From positions 1,922,001 to 1,986,000 of the forward strand of contig NZ_LT900024.1 of the NCBI RefSeq assembly GCF_900182925.1: DNA of 64,000 nucleotides. Reading direction: 5' to 3'. A program made the translations under genes and the position numbers. The stretch comes from Psychrobacter sp. LV10R520-6. GTDB taxonomy: Bacteria > Pseudomonadota > Gammaproteobacteria > Pseudomonadales > Moraxellaceae. This document shows positions 38,665 to 47,285 of this stretch, piece by piece; positions within the stretch are counted from its first letter, which is position 1; each line of letters opens with the position of its first letter. The notes under the pieces were generated by a model, which saw only the letters and a program-made list of their open reading frames with translations, made no database searches and was not told where the DNA came from.

Positions 38665-39195
38665 TTAGCCAATACTATTCCTAAACTGCAGATAAGCAGC
38701 TGTAATAGCGATGGCATCTTCTATTTGCGGGTAATGGCCTAACTCAGGCATTACGGTAATATTGGCATTAGGGATCAATTTACGATAATTGTCGATCATA
38801 TGCTGGCCCGAGATGGGATCTTTGGCACCGGCAATCAGTTTAACGGGTACCGTGCTATTAATAATTGCACCCACCCAGCGTTCACGGTGCTGCTTACGTT
38901 GGGGGATGTAGTTAATCAATTTGTGACTCACTGCTAAACCATTATTGTGAGTTAGCAGTTGCCATAGAGCGTCGATGACCTCCGGGGTTGGTGGTGTCGC
39001 AATATCGAGGGTAATCACGTAATAATGTTGCGTGAGCTCATCCCACATGCCTTCCCAATCCCAACTGGCACTAGGAAACCCATGAATTAACAATAATACT
39101 GGCGCATTTTTATCCCCCGCCTGACGAGTAAAAATTTGCTGACCGTTAATGGACTCGAATTGTCCCTGCTGTTGCCATTCACTCAAGGTTTTCAT
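38665..39195 (-). pseudogene. Alpha/beta-hydrolase lacking its catalytic core (in-frame deletion)
   Basis: The open frame of 176 residues starts like a normal hydrolase: VLLLIHGFPSASWDWEGMWD with the oxyanion-hole HG, then YYVITLDIA. It then jumps to TPPTPEVIDALWQLL and a normal C-terminus with VKLIAGAKDPISGQ (acid residue) and MPELGHYPQIE (catalytic histidine). Family members are about 290 residues; the missing part is the stretch with the nucleophile elbow (GxSxG), so it should be inactive. The deletion kept the frame. The adjacent class II aldolase-like gene (39217-39984) is transcribed just upstream. Confidence 0.8.
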
Positions 39196-39216
39196 AACTA
39201 GAGTATCCTAACTGGA

Positions 39217-39984
39217 TTATTCCTCAAATGAGGGATCGGTTCGGCGCAATTTTCTTAATAAGGCAGGCCAAGCAATATCACCATTTGCGCCTTTGGTCAC
39301 TTCATCTGACGCGGCTTGGATACCCGCTAATATTTGTGCTGGTATGGGTGTCAATTCATTGCCACTACTTTGCGCTTTGATTTGGATCTCGCATGCTTTT
39401 TGCATGATATACATGTATAAAAATGCATCCGCGACGCTGCTGGCACAAGTGAGTAAGCCATGATTGCGTAAAATCATAAAGTGGGCATTGCCCAAGTCAG
39501 CGACTAGACGCACCTTTTCTTCAGGGTTTAATGCGATCCCTTCGTAGTCGTGGTACGCCAAGTTAGATAACGGAAATAACGATTGCTGAGATATAGGCAG
39601 TAAGCCTTGCTTCTGAGTAGACACAGCGACGCCATCACTGGTATGCAAATGGAGCACACAATGAGCATCGCTACGAGCCTCGTGCACAGCACTATGAATG
39701 GTAAATCCCGCCGGATTAACGTCATATTCTGATGGCGACACCTTTTCACCCGCTTGATTCACTTTAACTAAGTTAGAGGCGGTAATCTCTTCAAACAATA
39801 AGCCATAAGGGTTAATTAAAAATTCATCCTCAGTATCTGGCACTCGTGCAGAGATATGAGTGAATACTAAATCATCCCAACCATATGAGGCAATCAGTCG
39901 ATAACAAGCGGCAAGATTTACTCTCATTTGCCACTCTTGTTCGGTTACATTATGTTGTACACTCGGCACTGAATCAGTTTGCAT
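39217..39984 (-). CDS. Class II aldolase/adducin-family protein (second copy)
   Basis: A 255-residue class II aldolase/adducin-fold protein, moderately similar to 29634-30413. Metal-site histidines are in HCVLHLHTSDGVAVST and FMILRNHGLLTCASS; also DLVFTHISARVPDTEDEFLI. It precedes the damaged hydrolase gene by about 20 bp in the same direction, so the two were one operon. Function beyond the family cannot be assigned. Confidence 0.85.
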   Translation of the reverse strand: MQTDSVPSVQHNVTEQEWQMRVNLAACYRLIASYGWDDLVFTHISARVPDTEDEFLINPYGLLFEEITASNLVKVNQAGEKVSPSEYDVNPAGFTIHSAVHEARSDAHCVLHLHTSDGVAVSTQKQGLLPISQQSLFPLSNLAYHDYEGIALNPEEKVRLVADLGNAHFMILRNHGLLTCASSVADAFLYMYIMQKACEIQIKAQSSGNELTPIPAQILAGIQAASDEVTKGANGDIAWPALLRKLRRTDPSFEE

Positions 39985-40043
39985 TACGTTATCCCTAACT
40001 GTTTTAGTTGTTGTGATTTAGATACTATGAATATACCTTAGAT

Positions 40044-42404
40044 TTACCATAACGTCTGCACATTTTTCTTAAGCTGCTGTAGCGCTTGTTGATACTTGCG
40101 GTCATTGGTCTTAAGTGTACTTATACGTCCATAACGCAGCTGGCGGTAGTCTTGTTTAATCTTATCAATACTTTTTTGTTGAGCAGACTCTGTATTGCCT
40201 TTATCTAACATAGTAGTGTCGCGTTTACTGTCTTTACCCGCTTCACTCTTTAAATCAGCTGAATTTAGAGTAGCCGAGTTTAGAGAGAGTGATAAACGCT
40301 CAAGCCAAGCCAACTGCCCTTCGTTATCATAACGGCTTAGCGACTCTTCACGTTTGCCAAGACGTTTAGATAGCCGAACTAAGGGTAGATCTGCTGGATG
40401 CCAACGCTTACGCCGGCGCTGCCAAATCATAAGCGCCAAAATACTCATCACGGTAATAGCGCTGCCCGCCAGCCAAACGATTTGCTGCATGACTGAGCTA
40501 ATGTTAAGCCACTTTAACAGCGCGCTAGCTTGTTTGTCCTGATCATAACCGACGATGTCTTTTTGCCAATAATAGCTGGCTTGATCCGATAAGCGGCGCA
40601 AGGTTTGCAACATTTGATACTGCTGATAGCTGATTTGTGCACTAGCACCGTCGCCGAACATGGCCGCACCTTGCGTCTGAGTCAGCGCATCCATTCCCTG
40701 CTCGACTCGTTCAGGCGCAACAAAAGCAGTCGGATCAACACGTACCCATCCTTGTCCATCGAGCCATACTTCAGTCCACGCGTGGGCATCCATTTGCCGC
40801 ACTTCCCACACGTTACCGCCGCGACTCAGCTCACCGCCTTGATAACCAGCAACCACTCGCGCCGGAATACCGGCAGCTCGTAGCATAAAGGTAAAGCTTG
40901 ACGAATAATGCTCACAAAATCCTGCTTTGGTAACGAATAAAAACTCATCGATACGGTTAGTGTTGAGTCTAGGTGGTGATAGTGTGTAGCGGAACTCAGT
41001 TTGATTGATCCAGCGTTCAATCGCCTGCATATAGCGCACTGGATCTGAGCCTGACTGCGCAAACAGCTGCTTGGCAAGCGTACGAGCTTGTGGATTACCT
41101 TGGCTTGGTAGCGCCAGATTAATACGCCGAGAAGCCGCATCGAGGATAGGGTCAATACGCATAGGCGCAAAACGCAATACCTCATAGCGTAGCTGCTGAG
41201 TAACGGGCTGATTTTTAAGTAAAGTAAAGTTGGAGGTAAGACTAATATCTTGCTGCTGCGTAAAAGGATAATCAAGACCAAATAACCAGCGCTGCTGAGT
41301 CGGCTCTAAGATAACTTCATAGCTAATAGGGTCAAGTCTCACTTCATCAGGCGCGGTAGCCAGGGAGCGCTCTACCCATTGAGGCCTTTGCTGTTCAGAA
41401 TCCCATTGCTGCTGTTGCTCACGATTAGGCCGCCATGTCACCCCATCAAAGTCACTAAATACCAAGCCGCGCCAGTAAAGTTGTTCTTGTGGTGGCCGGT
41501 TGTTCTCAAACTCGACGCGAAAAGCAAGCGCAGTTGATTGACTTAGATTGGCAAAGTCGCCAGGTGACATGCTATCAGAAACGCCGGTCGTTGCTTGCTG
41601 TCCTGATAGCTGCACTGACCACAAGGGTGGCAGACGTGGAAAGAATAAGAACAGCACCACCAATAATGGCAATGCCCCAATTCCCAACACACCTAAGGTA
41701 CGCAAGCGTCCATCACCGCGGATATTGCCGTCATCATTGAGCGCGATAAATGCCAATAAAATAACGACTGCGCCCACAATTACTTCTAAAGTGGTAAGCA
41801 ATCCTTGATCCATCAAAAACAGCGCAGCAAGCACAAACAGCGATAAATTCAACACCACATACGCATCACGGCGCTTATACAACTCCCACAGCTTACTGAT
41901 AAGGCATAACACTAAGAATGCCACGCCCATATCGAGGCCAAATGCAGTGTTATAGGTCAGCCATAAACCTGCCAGCCCCAATAAAAATCCGAGCATTTGC
42001 ATGCCTTGATAAAGCCGCTTGAGATGACGCACTTGTTTAAATTTAGCTTTGATACGGGGCAATTGCGCAATAATGCTGACCAGTGCAAACCCCATTAGCC
42101 AGAGTGGCAAATGAGCCGCATGAGGCAGAATGACGATAAATTGTGTGATCAGTACCCAATAATAGGCTGGTAGTGCCAATAACTTGTTATACCACCTTGA
42201 TTTGACTGCCAAATTGATTGACAAGTTATCTATGACACCATCTAATGTCGAAATATCTGATGTTGAATGGTCTACAGCATTATCAATACCAGATCGCTGA
42301 CCTAGCGCCAATTTCTCAAAAGATGGCTCACAAAGGACATTGGTTGTAGAAGAGGGTTGTTTTGAAAAGGCTGGTTTAGAGGGTTTAGAAGATTTTATGG
42401 TCAT
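40044..42404 (-). CDS. Membrane-anchored transglutaminase-like protein (TgpA/DUF3488 family)
   Basis: About 786 residues from MTIKSSKPSK (ATG at 42404, overlapping the upstream stop as ATGA). After a polar N-terminus come several membrane segments (about residues 70-260), then an extracytoplasmic transglutaminase-like domain with the triad in FVTKAGFCEHYSSSFTFMLR (Cys), MDAHAWTEVWL (His) and GWVRVDPTAF (Asp). A further membrane segment (SVMQQIVWLAGSAITVMSIL) precedes a cytoplasmic DUF4129-like tail. It is the last gene of a MoxR-DUF58-transglutaminase operon, a common set of unclear function; the Pseudomonas homolog TgpA is reported essential. Confidence 0.88.
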   Translation of the reverse strand: MTIKSSKPSKPAFSKQPSSTTNVLCEPSFEKLALGQRSGIDNAVDHSTSDISTLDGVIDNLSINLAVKSRWYNKLLALPAYYWVLITQFIVILPHAAHLPLWLMGFALVSIIAQLPRIKAKFKQVRHLKRLYQGMQMLGFLLGLAGLWLTYNTAFGLDMGVAFLVLCLISKLWELYKRRDAYVVLNLSLFVLAALFLMDQGLLTTLEVIVGAVVILLAFIALNDDGNIRGDGRLRTLGVLGIGALPLLVVLFLFFPRLPPLWSVQLSGQQATTGVSDSMSPGDFANLSQSTALAFRVEFENNRPPQEQLYWRGLVFSDFDGVTWRPNREQQQQWDSEQQRPQWVERSLATAPDEVRLDPISYEVILEPTQQRWLFGLDYPFTQQQDISLTSNFTLLKNQPVTQQLRYEVLRFAPMRIDPILDAASRRINLALPSQGNPQARTLAKQLFAQSGSDPVRYMQAIERWINQTEFRYTLSPPRLNTNRIDEFLFVTKAGFCEHYSSSFTFMLRAAGIPARVVAGYQGGELSRGGNVWEVRQMDAHAWTEVWLDGQGWVRVDPTAFVAPERVEQGMDALTQTQGAAMFGDGASAQISYQQYQMLQTLRRLSDQASYYWQKDIVGYDQDKQASALLKWLNISSVMQQIVWLAGSAITVMSILALMIWQRRRKRWHPADLPLVRLSKRLGKREESLSRYDNEGQLAWLERLSLSLNSATLNSADLKSEAGKDSKRDTTMLDKGNTESAQQKSIDKIKQDYRQLRYGRISTLKTNDRKYQQALQQLKKNVQTLW

Positions 42405-43456
42405 AGTGTTTTTGCCAGCCTTAGTAAACATGCTTGTGCAAACGGGTCACCTTGACCAATAGCTGCGGCCGATTGTGCTTCATTAGGCAGTTGCATTTGA
42501 AAAGGCACGCCAAGCTGACCGAGAGTACGTACGCCATAAGCCAATTGTGCCAGTTTTTGTTCGTGATGCGCCGCTGGCATATCTGCATAATCTAAGGTTT
42601 GTTCATGACCCACAGGGTCGGCAAAATGCTTGGTAAACATACCCTGACCCCGTGCGACATGAGCCCAAGAGACGCGCGCCAGCGACTCGCCTTCAATGTA
42701 ATTATCAAGACGTTCAAAGTCATCTTGACCTTGAGTATACTGACCGCCTGTTGGCAAATCCTCGGTACTGGCTGCTAAATACTGTGCCTGCCAGTCAAAC
42801 GTTAATGGTTTGGGATAAACCCACGCTGTGCGCTCAAAATATACATAAGACCATGCGCGCATAATGCCTAGCGGATAAACCGTCTTAATTTGTAGACGTG
42901 GCAGCTCAAACTGACCACGATGATTGGTAGGCACAGACAGACGAATAATTTGCTGTTCTTGCAAGCGCGGTAGCAATACTGGTCTATTATCGTCACCGCT
43001 CAATTTACTGTCATCTTGTCTATTATTGGTTTGCTGAGACAAGTTTTTATCAACACGCTGCTCAAAACTAAAAGCCAGCTGGCGTCTGGGTTGCCGACTC
43101 TCACTGCGCAGCTGTAGCGTTACCCAGATGGGTTCCCCTGCCTCTGCCAGCGTGACTTCAAGCAAGCGCACTTGCAGGCCAGAAATATGCGCAAAGGTCA
43201 CATGAAAGCTTATCAGCCAGACACTCACTAAGTAAAAGCACAAGCCCAGCACCAAATTATTACCATAGTTGATACCAGCAATAAAGGTAATCACTAATAG
43301 CAAAGCAAAGAGCATGCCTTCGCGGCTAAAAAAGATATAAACATTGCGCAAGTTAAGGGTTGCGCTGTCGCTTTTGGGAGCACGCTTGGCAAACCAACGG
43401 GCTAGCGCAGCTGTTAGTGGTTGGGTTAAATTGCGTGGTAAAATCTTCATGACCAC
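42401..43456 (-). CDS. DUF58-domain protein
   Basis: A 351-residue protein with two adjacent membrane segments near the N-terminus (GMLFALLLVITFIAGINYGN and LVLGLCFYLVSVWLISFHVT), then a soluble region containing the DUF58 signature DFERLDNYIEGESLARVSWA. It lies between a MoxR ATPase and a transglutaminase-like protein, overlapping the latter by 4 bp and following the former by 11 bp. DUF58 proteins have a von Willebrand A-like fold and are thought to work with MoxR ATPases; the molecular role is unknown. Confidence 0.88.
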   Translation of the reverse strand: MVMKILPRNLTQPLTAALARWFAKRAPKSDSATLNLRNVYIFFSREGMLFALLLVITFIAGINYGNNLVLGLCFYLVSVWLISFHVTFAHISGLQVRLLEVTLAEAGEPIWVTLQLRSESRQPRRQLAFSFEQRVDKNLSQQTNNRQDDSKLSGDDNRPVLLPRLQEQQIIRLSVPTNHRGQFELPRLQIKTVYPLGIMRAWSYVYFERTAWVYPKPLTFDWQAQYLAASTEDLPTGGQYTQGQDDFERLDNYIEGESLARVSWAHVARGQGMFTKHFADPVGHEQTLDYADMPAAHHEQKLAQLAYGVRTLGQLGVPFQMQLPNEAQSAAAIGQGDPFAQACLLRLAKTL

Positions 43457-43467
43457 CCTATCTATGC

Positions 43468-44517
43468 TTAAACAATAACCGACACTTCTGCCATGATTCG
43501 CTGAGCGATCGTCTGCGGTGCTTGTCCACCGGCCACATGCGCCGGTACAAACCGTTGTCCTAACCGATGATCAGTGACCGCTGCAAATACTGCTTGAATA
43601 TCCTCAGGTGTTACCTCTGAATGCCCTGATACATAGGCATAAGCTTGTGCTGCACGCTGTAGCGACAACACGCCGCGCGGTGACAGACCGTGATACTCTT
43701 GACTTGCGCGAGTTTTAGCGACCAGCCGCTGTAAATAATCTAACACCACATCCGCGACATAAACCTGCTGTACGCCTTGCTGCGCTAGCATTACTGCTTC
43801 AGTATCCAGCACCGCATCTAAGCTTTTTAGTAGCTCACGGCGATCTTGTCCTTGTAGTAGCGCACGCTCTGCAGCAGGCGATGGATAGCCTAGTGACAAA
43901 CACAATAAAAAACGATCCAGCTGTGATTCAGGAAGCGGATAAACGCCCGCTTGCTGCAATGGGTTTTGGGTTGCTATCACAAAAAATGGCTGCGGTAAGC
44001 GGTATGATTGACCATCTTGGGTGACTTGCCGCTCCTCCATCGCTTCCAATAAAGCACTTTGAGTCTTAGGGCTGGAGCGGTTAATCTCATCAGCGAGTAA
44101 TAGCTGAGTAAATATAGGGCCTTTGCGAAACTCAAAACCGAGCGTGGCTTGATTGTAGATACTCATACCCAAAATATCTGCGGGTAGCATATCATTGGTG
44201 AACTGTACTCTGCTAAACGTTAGCCCTAATAGCTGAGCCAACCCTTGCGCTAGGGTGGTTTTGCCCATACCGGGCAGATCTTGTAGTAACAGATGCCCAC
44301 CTGCCAGTATACCGCTGAGCGCCAACTTTATCACTTGCGATTTATCCAAAACAATCTGATTTAACTGGGCTAATAATTGCGCAATTTGCTGTTGATTGCG
44401 GCCATAATCATCTGTGATTGGCAAAGTTTGGTCTTTTGCGGCGATAGATAGATTGTTTGTTGACGTAGAGGCATTAATGGAATCGTCAAAAGATTGGGAT
44501 TGAGAGTGGCGCATCAT
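43468..44517 (-). CDS. MoxR-family AAA+ ATPase
   Basis: A 349-residue AAA+ ATPase. Walker A is in LLLQDLPGMGKTTLAQGLAQ, Walker B in QLLLADEINRSSPKTQSALL, sensor 1 in FFVIATQNPLQQAGVYPLPE, and the arginine-finger region in ESQLDRFLLCL. MoxR proteins act as chaperone-like ATPases for metal insertion or envelope-protein assembly, often with DUF58/VWA partners, as here. The first about 40 residues are low-complexity and Ser/Asn-rich, so a later start is possible. Confidence 0.92.
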   Translation of the reverse strand: MMRHSQSQSFDDSINASTSTNNLSIAAKDQTLPITDDYGRNQQQIAQLLAQLNQIVLDKSQVIKLALSGILAGGHLLLQDLPGMGKTTLAQGLAQLLGLTFSRVQFTNDMLPADILGMSIYNQATLGFEFRKGPIFTQLLLADEINRSSPKTQSALLEAMEERQVTQDGQSYRLPQPFFVIATQNPLQQAGVYPLPESQLDRFLLCLSLGYPSPAAERALLQGQDRRELLKSLDAVLDTEAVMLAQQGVQQVYVADVVLDYLQRLVAKTRASQEYHGLSPRGVLSLQRAAQAYAYVSGHSEVTPEDIQAVFAAVTDHRLGQRFVPAHVAGGQAPQTIAQRIMAEVSVIV

Positions 44518-44563
44518 AAACTACCGGTTCGTTTGATTATTATGAGAGTTAATTAAAGTAAGT

Positions 44564-45151
44564 TCATTGAAAATCTGCCGCCGGTTTTTGTGCCGGATCT
44601 GTTGACACCTCGATTGGCTCATTGCTCATCTGCGTGTGCTCGGTATTGTCATTTGTATTAGTGCCTTTGTTAGCATCGACAGCTACTGGATAGCCTTCGG
44701 CATCAAGAATCGGAATTGCGGCGCGCAAGGTGGACAAATAAGCGATAACATCGGCACGTTCGCTGGCATCTGGTATCGGATCGGCTAACATCTTTGAATC
44801 AGTCATTGCCTTTTCGGCATCGGCAATGTATGGGTCAAGGGTTTCGGCATCCCATACCCAACCTGATGCTGCTAACCCTTCGCTATAGTCGTAATCAGCT
44901 AAACTTGCCGCCGACGCACCGTATATATTCATCAATTGCGGGCCTTTTTTATTGCTTCCGGGATTCAACTGATGACACTGTCCGCAGGCCTCTTCAAAAA
45001 TTATCGCCCCACGGTCAGCATCGCCTTCGGTGTATACTGGTAGCGTCACAGGTACAGGAGTACGATAGTCAGGCGGTGTGCGCTCACAAGCTGTGAGTAA
45101 AAATGCTGTGATCAATATACTGCTAAGTTGGACTTTAAAGTTAATAGGCAT
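44564..45151 (-). CDS. Cytochrome c family lipoprotein
   Basis: A 195-residue exported protein. The signal peptide ends in a lipobox-like LLTACER. One haem c site is present, EEACGQCHQLNPGSNKKGPQ, and candidate axial methionines lie in MTDSKM. A Thr/Asn/Glu-rich tail follows residue 155. The fold is like small class I cytochromes c, so it probably carries electrons in the periplasm anchored to a membrane. It is 46 bp upstream of the MoxR gene in the same direction. The respiratory partner is not visible. Confidence 0.85.
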   Translation of the reverse strand: MPINFKVQLSSILITAFLLTACERTPPDYRTPVPVTLPVYTEGDADRGAIIFEEACGQCHQLNPGSNKKGPQLMNIYGASAASLADYDYSEGLAASGWVWDAETLDPYIADAEKAMTDSKMLADPIPDASERADVIAYLSTLRAAIPILDAEGYPVAVDANKGTNTNDNTEHTQMSNEPIEVSTDPAQKPAADFQ

Positions 45152-45160
45152 GTTTACTCA

Positions 45161-45199
45161 TTCTTTAGTTGAGTTCTTTAGTTGAGTTCTGTAGTGGAA
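45161..45199. repeat. Short tandem repeat upstream of the cytochrome c gene
   Basis: Two exact copies of the 13-mer TTCTTTAGTTGAG (45161-45173 and 45174-45186) and a degenerate third (TTCTGTAGTGGAA), lying 10-48 bp upstream of the cytochrome c start codon. Confidence 0.8.
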
Positions 45200-45284
45200 G
45201 AGGCTTTTACTAGCTTATGAGAATGTTGACATACTCCCCCCACTTTCACATGGCTCAAGTGGGGGATTCTAAAAGCCGAAGCTC

Positions 45285-46592
45285 TTAGGTGACATCCTCA
45301 CGGTTGTCACAAGTTTTCTGTTTCAACGGGCGACCTTTACTGCATCCTCCCTCCACAGACAAAACGGCATGTCCTGCCGCCAATACATTACGTGCCGCAT
45401 TAAAATCTGCGTTCGCAACATACATACATTTAACGCACTCAAATTTTGCCTGAGTACGCCTATTTTCTTTCGCCACATGCTTGCATTTAGAGCAGGTTTG
45501 GCTGGTGTATCTTGGGTTTACCTTAATGAGTAACCCACCGCGCCATTGCTGCTTATACTCAAGCATCACGGTCATCATATGCCAACCTTGATCCAAAATT
45601 GATTTATTCAATCCTGACTTAGCTTTGACATTACACCCTTTTTGAGCGGTTGTACCGCTTGCGGATTTCGACATATTGGCTACTTTTAAATCTTCAACAA
45701 CGATCATGGCGTGGCTTTTGCTGAGCGTGGTGGTGACTTTATGCAAGTAGTCATGGCGAATATTGGCAATATGATGATGTAGCTTTTGAATCTTACGATT
45801 TTGCTTTTTCCAGTTTTCGCTAAATTTTACTTTCTTACTTAATCGACGCTGTAATTTGGCAATTTTGATTTGATTGGCTTTAAAGCTGTTTTTGGGCTTG
45901 ATGTACTGACCGCTTGAGGTGGTGAGTAGTTTTGTGATCCCCATATCCAAACCTAACGCACTTTTAGAAGGATGGATTGGGTTTTCCAGTAACGCTTTCT
46001 CAGTGCCAAATGACACGTACCAGTGACCTGATTTCTTGCTAAGGGTGACATTTTTGATTGTGCCGATAATGGCTTGAGATTTTCTAAACTTCACCAAACC
46101 AATGCCATTAGGTAGTTTCACCCGATTGCCCTCGACACGGCAGTATTTATCAAACTGAACCAAGCGAATTGAATCGCAGCCATCTGATTTATGCTTGAAT
46201 CTTGGCATCAGCGCCCGTAACTGGATTTCTGACCCATCAGCCCGTTTAAAAAACTTGGGTTTTCTAGGTTTCTTTTTATTTTCTTTTAATCGTGCATGTA
46301 CTTTAGGGTCAAAAAATCGTGACCAAGCAGCCGCAAGATCGCGTACCTTTTGTTGCAAAGACACCGCATTAGAATGGGTTTTTAAAAAGCCAAAATCAGG
46401 ATTGTTCTTTAAATTCATGATTTTATTAACGAGATTAGTGGCGTTGATAAACTCATTTTTGGCAAACATCTCAAGCGATATTGCCAGCATTTGATTCCAA
46501 ACAAAACGTGCAGAGCCGACCAGATTATTTAAAATAACCTCTTGCTCCGAATTAGGCTCAAGCCTAAATTTATACGCTTTGTTGATTTTCAT
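45285..46592 (-). CDS. tnpB: TnpB RNA-guided nuclease of an IS605-type element
   Basis: A 435-residue TnpB starting MKINKAYKFRLEPNSEQEVI. RuvC-like residues are visible: aspartate in SALGLDMGITKLLTTS, glutamate in MIVVEDLKVANMS, and aspartate in ANADFNAARNVLAAG. The zinc finger CSKCKHVAKENRR...CVKC is complete. TnpB proteins are RNA-guided DNA nucleases ancestral to Cas12; the guide RNA is normally made from the 3' end of tnpB plus the right end, here about 45400 down to 45225. All catalytic motifs are present, so it is likely active. Confidence 0.92.
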   Translation of the reverse strand: MKINKAYKFRLEPNSEQEVILNNLVGSARFVWNQMLAISLEMFAKNEFINATNLVNKIMNLKNNPDFGFLKTHSNAVSLQQKVRDLAAAWSRFFDPKVHARLKENKKKPRKPKFFKRADGSEIQLRALMPRFKHKSDGCDSIRLVQFDKYCRVEGNRVKLPNGIGLVKFRKSQAIIGTIKNVTLSKKSGHWYVSFGTEKALLENPIHPSKSALGLDMGITKLLTTSSGQYIKPKNSFKANQIKIAKLQRRLSKKVKFSENWKKQNRKIQKLHHHIANIRHDYLHKVTTTLSKSHAMIVVEDLKVANMSKSASGTTAQKGCNVKAKSGLNKSILDQGWHMMTVMLEYKQQWRGGLLIKVNPRYTSQTCSKCKHVAKENRRTQAKFECVKCMYVANADFNAARNVLAAGHAVLSVEGGCSKGRPLKQKTCDNREDVT

Positions 46593-46666
46593 AAATGCTT
46601 TCTTTATTAATGAGTGTGTATTTGATAATATGTAGATAATACTAGCACTTAAGAGTTTTTATTACA

Positions 46667-47065
46667 ATGAGTGAGATATATAAAAATCGCCATGCGGCCT
46701 TTAATCTCCATGTTCACTTGGTTTTTATTACCAAGTATCGAAGAAAGGTATTGGGCGGGGTGCATCACAAGTATTTCAGTGAGTGTGTTGCTGAGGTATG
46801 CAAGAGCTTTGATGCTGAGTTAAAAGAATGTAACGGTGGAGCAGATCACATCCACATGCTTATCCAGTACCCGCCAACGGTGCAATTAAGCAAATTGGTC
46901 AATAACTTAAAATCAGTCACCAGTAGACGAATGAGGGGTGATTTCATTGACTTGAGAGCTGCTTATGCCAAACCTGTGCTTTGGTCACGATCATATTTTG
47001 CAAGCTCTTGTGGTGGCGCTCCATTAGAAATTATTAAGCAATACATTCAGAACCAGCAAGGCTAA
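46667..47065 (+). CDS. tnpA: TnpA Y1 transposase of an IS605-type element
   Basis: A 132-residue IS200/IS605 single-strand transposase. The HUH motif is in GGADHIHMLIQYPPTVQ and the catalytic tyrosine in LEIIKQYIQNQQG. The N-terminus NLHVHLVFITKYRRKVLGG is typical. It is divergent from tnpB with 74 bp between them, which holds both promoters. Confidence 0.93.
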   Translation: MSEIYKNRHAAFNLHVHLVFITKYRRKVLGGVHHKYFSECVAEVCKSFDAELKECNGGADHIHMLIQYPPTVQLSKLVNNLKSVTSRRMRGDFIDLRAAYAKPVLWSRSYFASSCGGAPLEIIKQYIQNQQG

Positions 47066-47285
47066 CAAGCGATGCGAAATTCACCTCCACCCTGATGTCG
47101 GGTGGAGTCCTCTTTCGCTTTTTTGATAGCAGGCGTGCAAAGAAAGGTTTTGCAGCGGTTATGATATAGCACTTAGGGCTGGCTTAAAAGCTTGCTGAGT
47201 ATAATTTCATCAATAGTTGCTATTGAGTTAGGGAGCTGTTTAAACGCTTTAATAACAGATAGCTTCATAGCGCATTATGGGCGCT

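Larger units (their letters stand above)
45225..47130 (-). mobile_element. IS200/IS605-family element with tnpA and tnpB
   Basis: Divergent tnpA (46667-47065, plus) and tnpB (45285-46592, minus) as in IS605. Neither end has inverted repeats; each has an imperfect hairpin instead: CCCCCCACTT...AAGTGGGGG at 45235-45265 (right end, after tnpB) and CTCCACCCTGA...CGGGTGGAG at 47085-47107 (left end, after tnpA). These are the subterminal palindromes recognised by Y1 transposases. Exact cut sites are uncertain, so boundaries are approximate. Both genes look intact. Confidence 0.88.

Noticed and set aside
40354..41808. Plus- and minus-strand ORFs within the transglutaminase-like gene
   Set aside because: Overlapping shadows in other frames of a gene with intact catalytic motifs.
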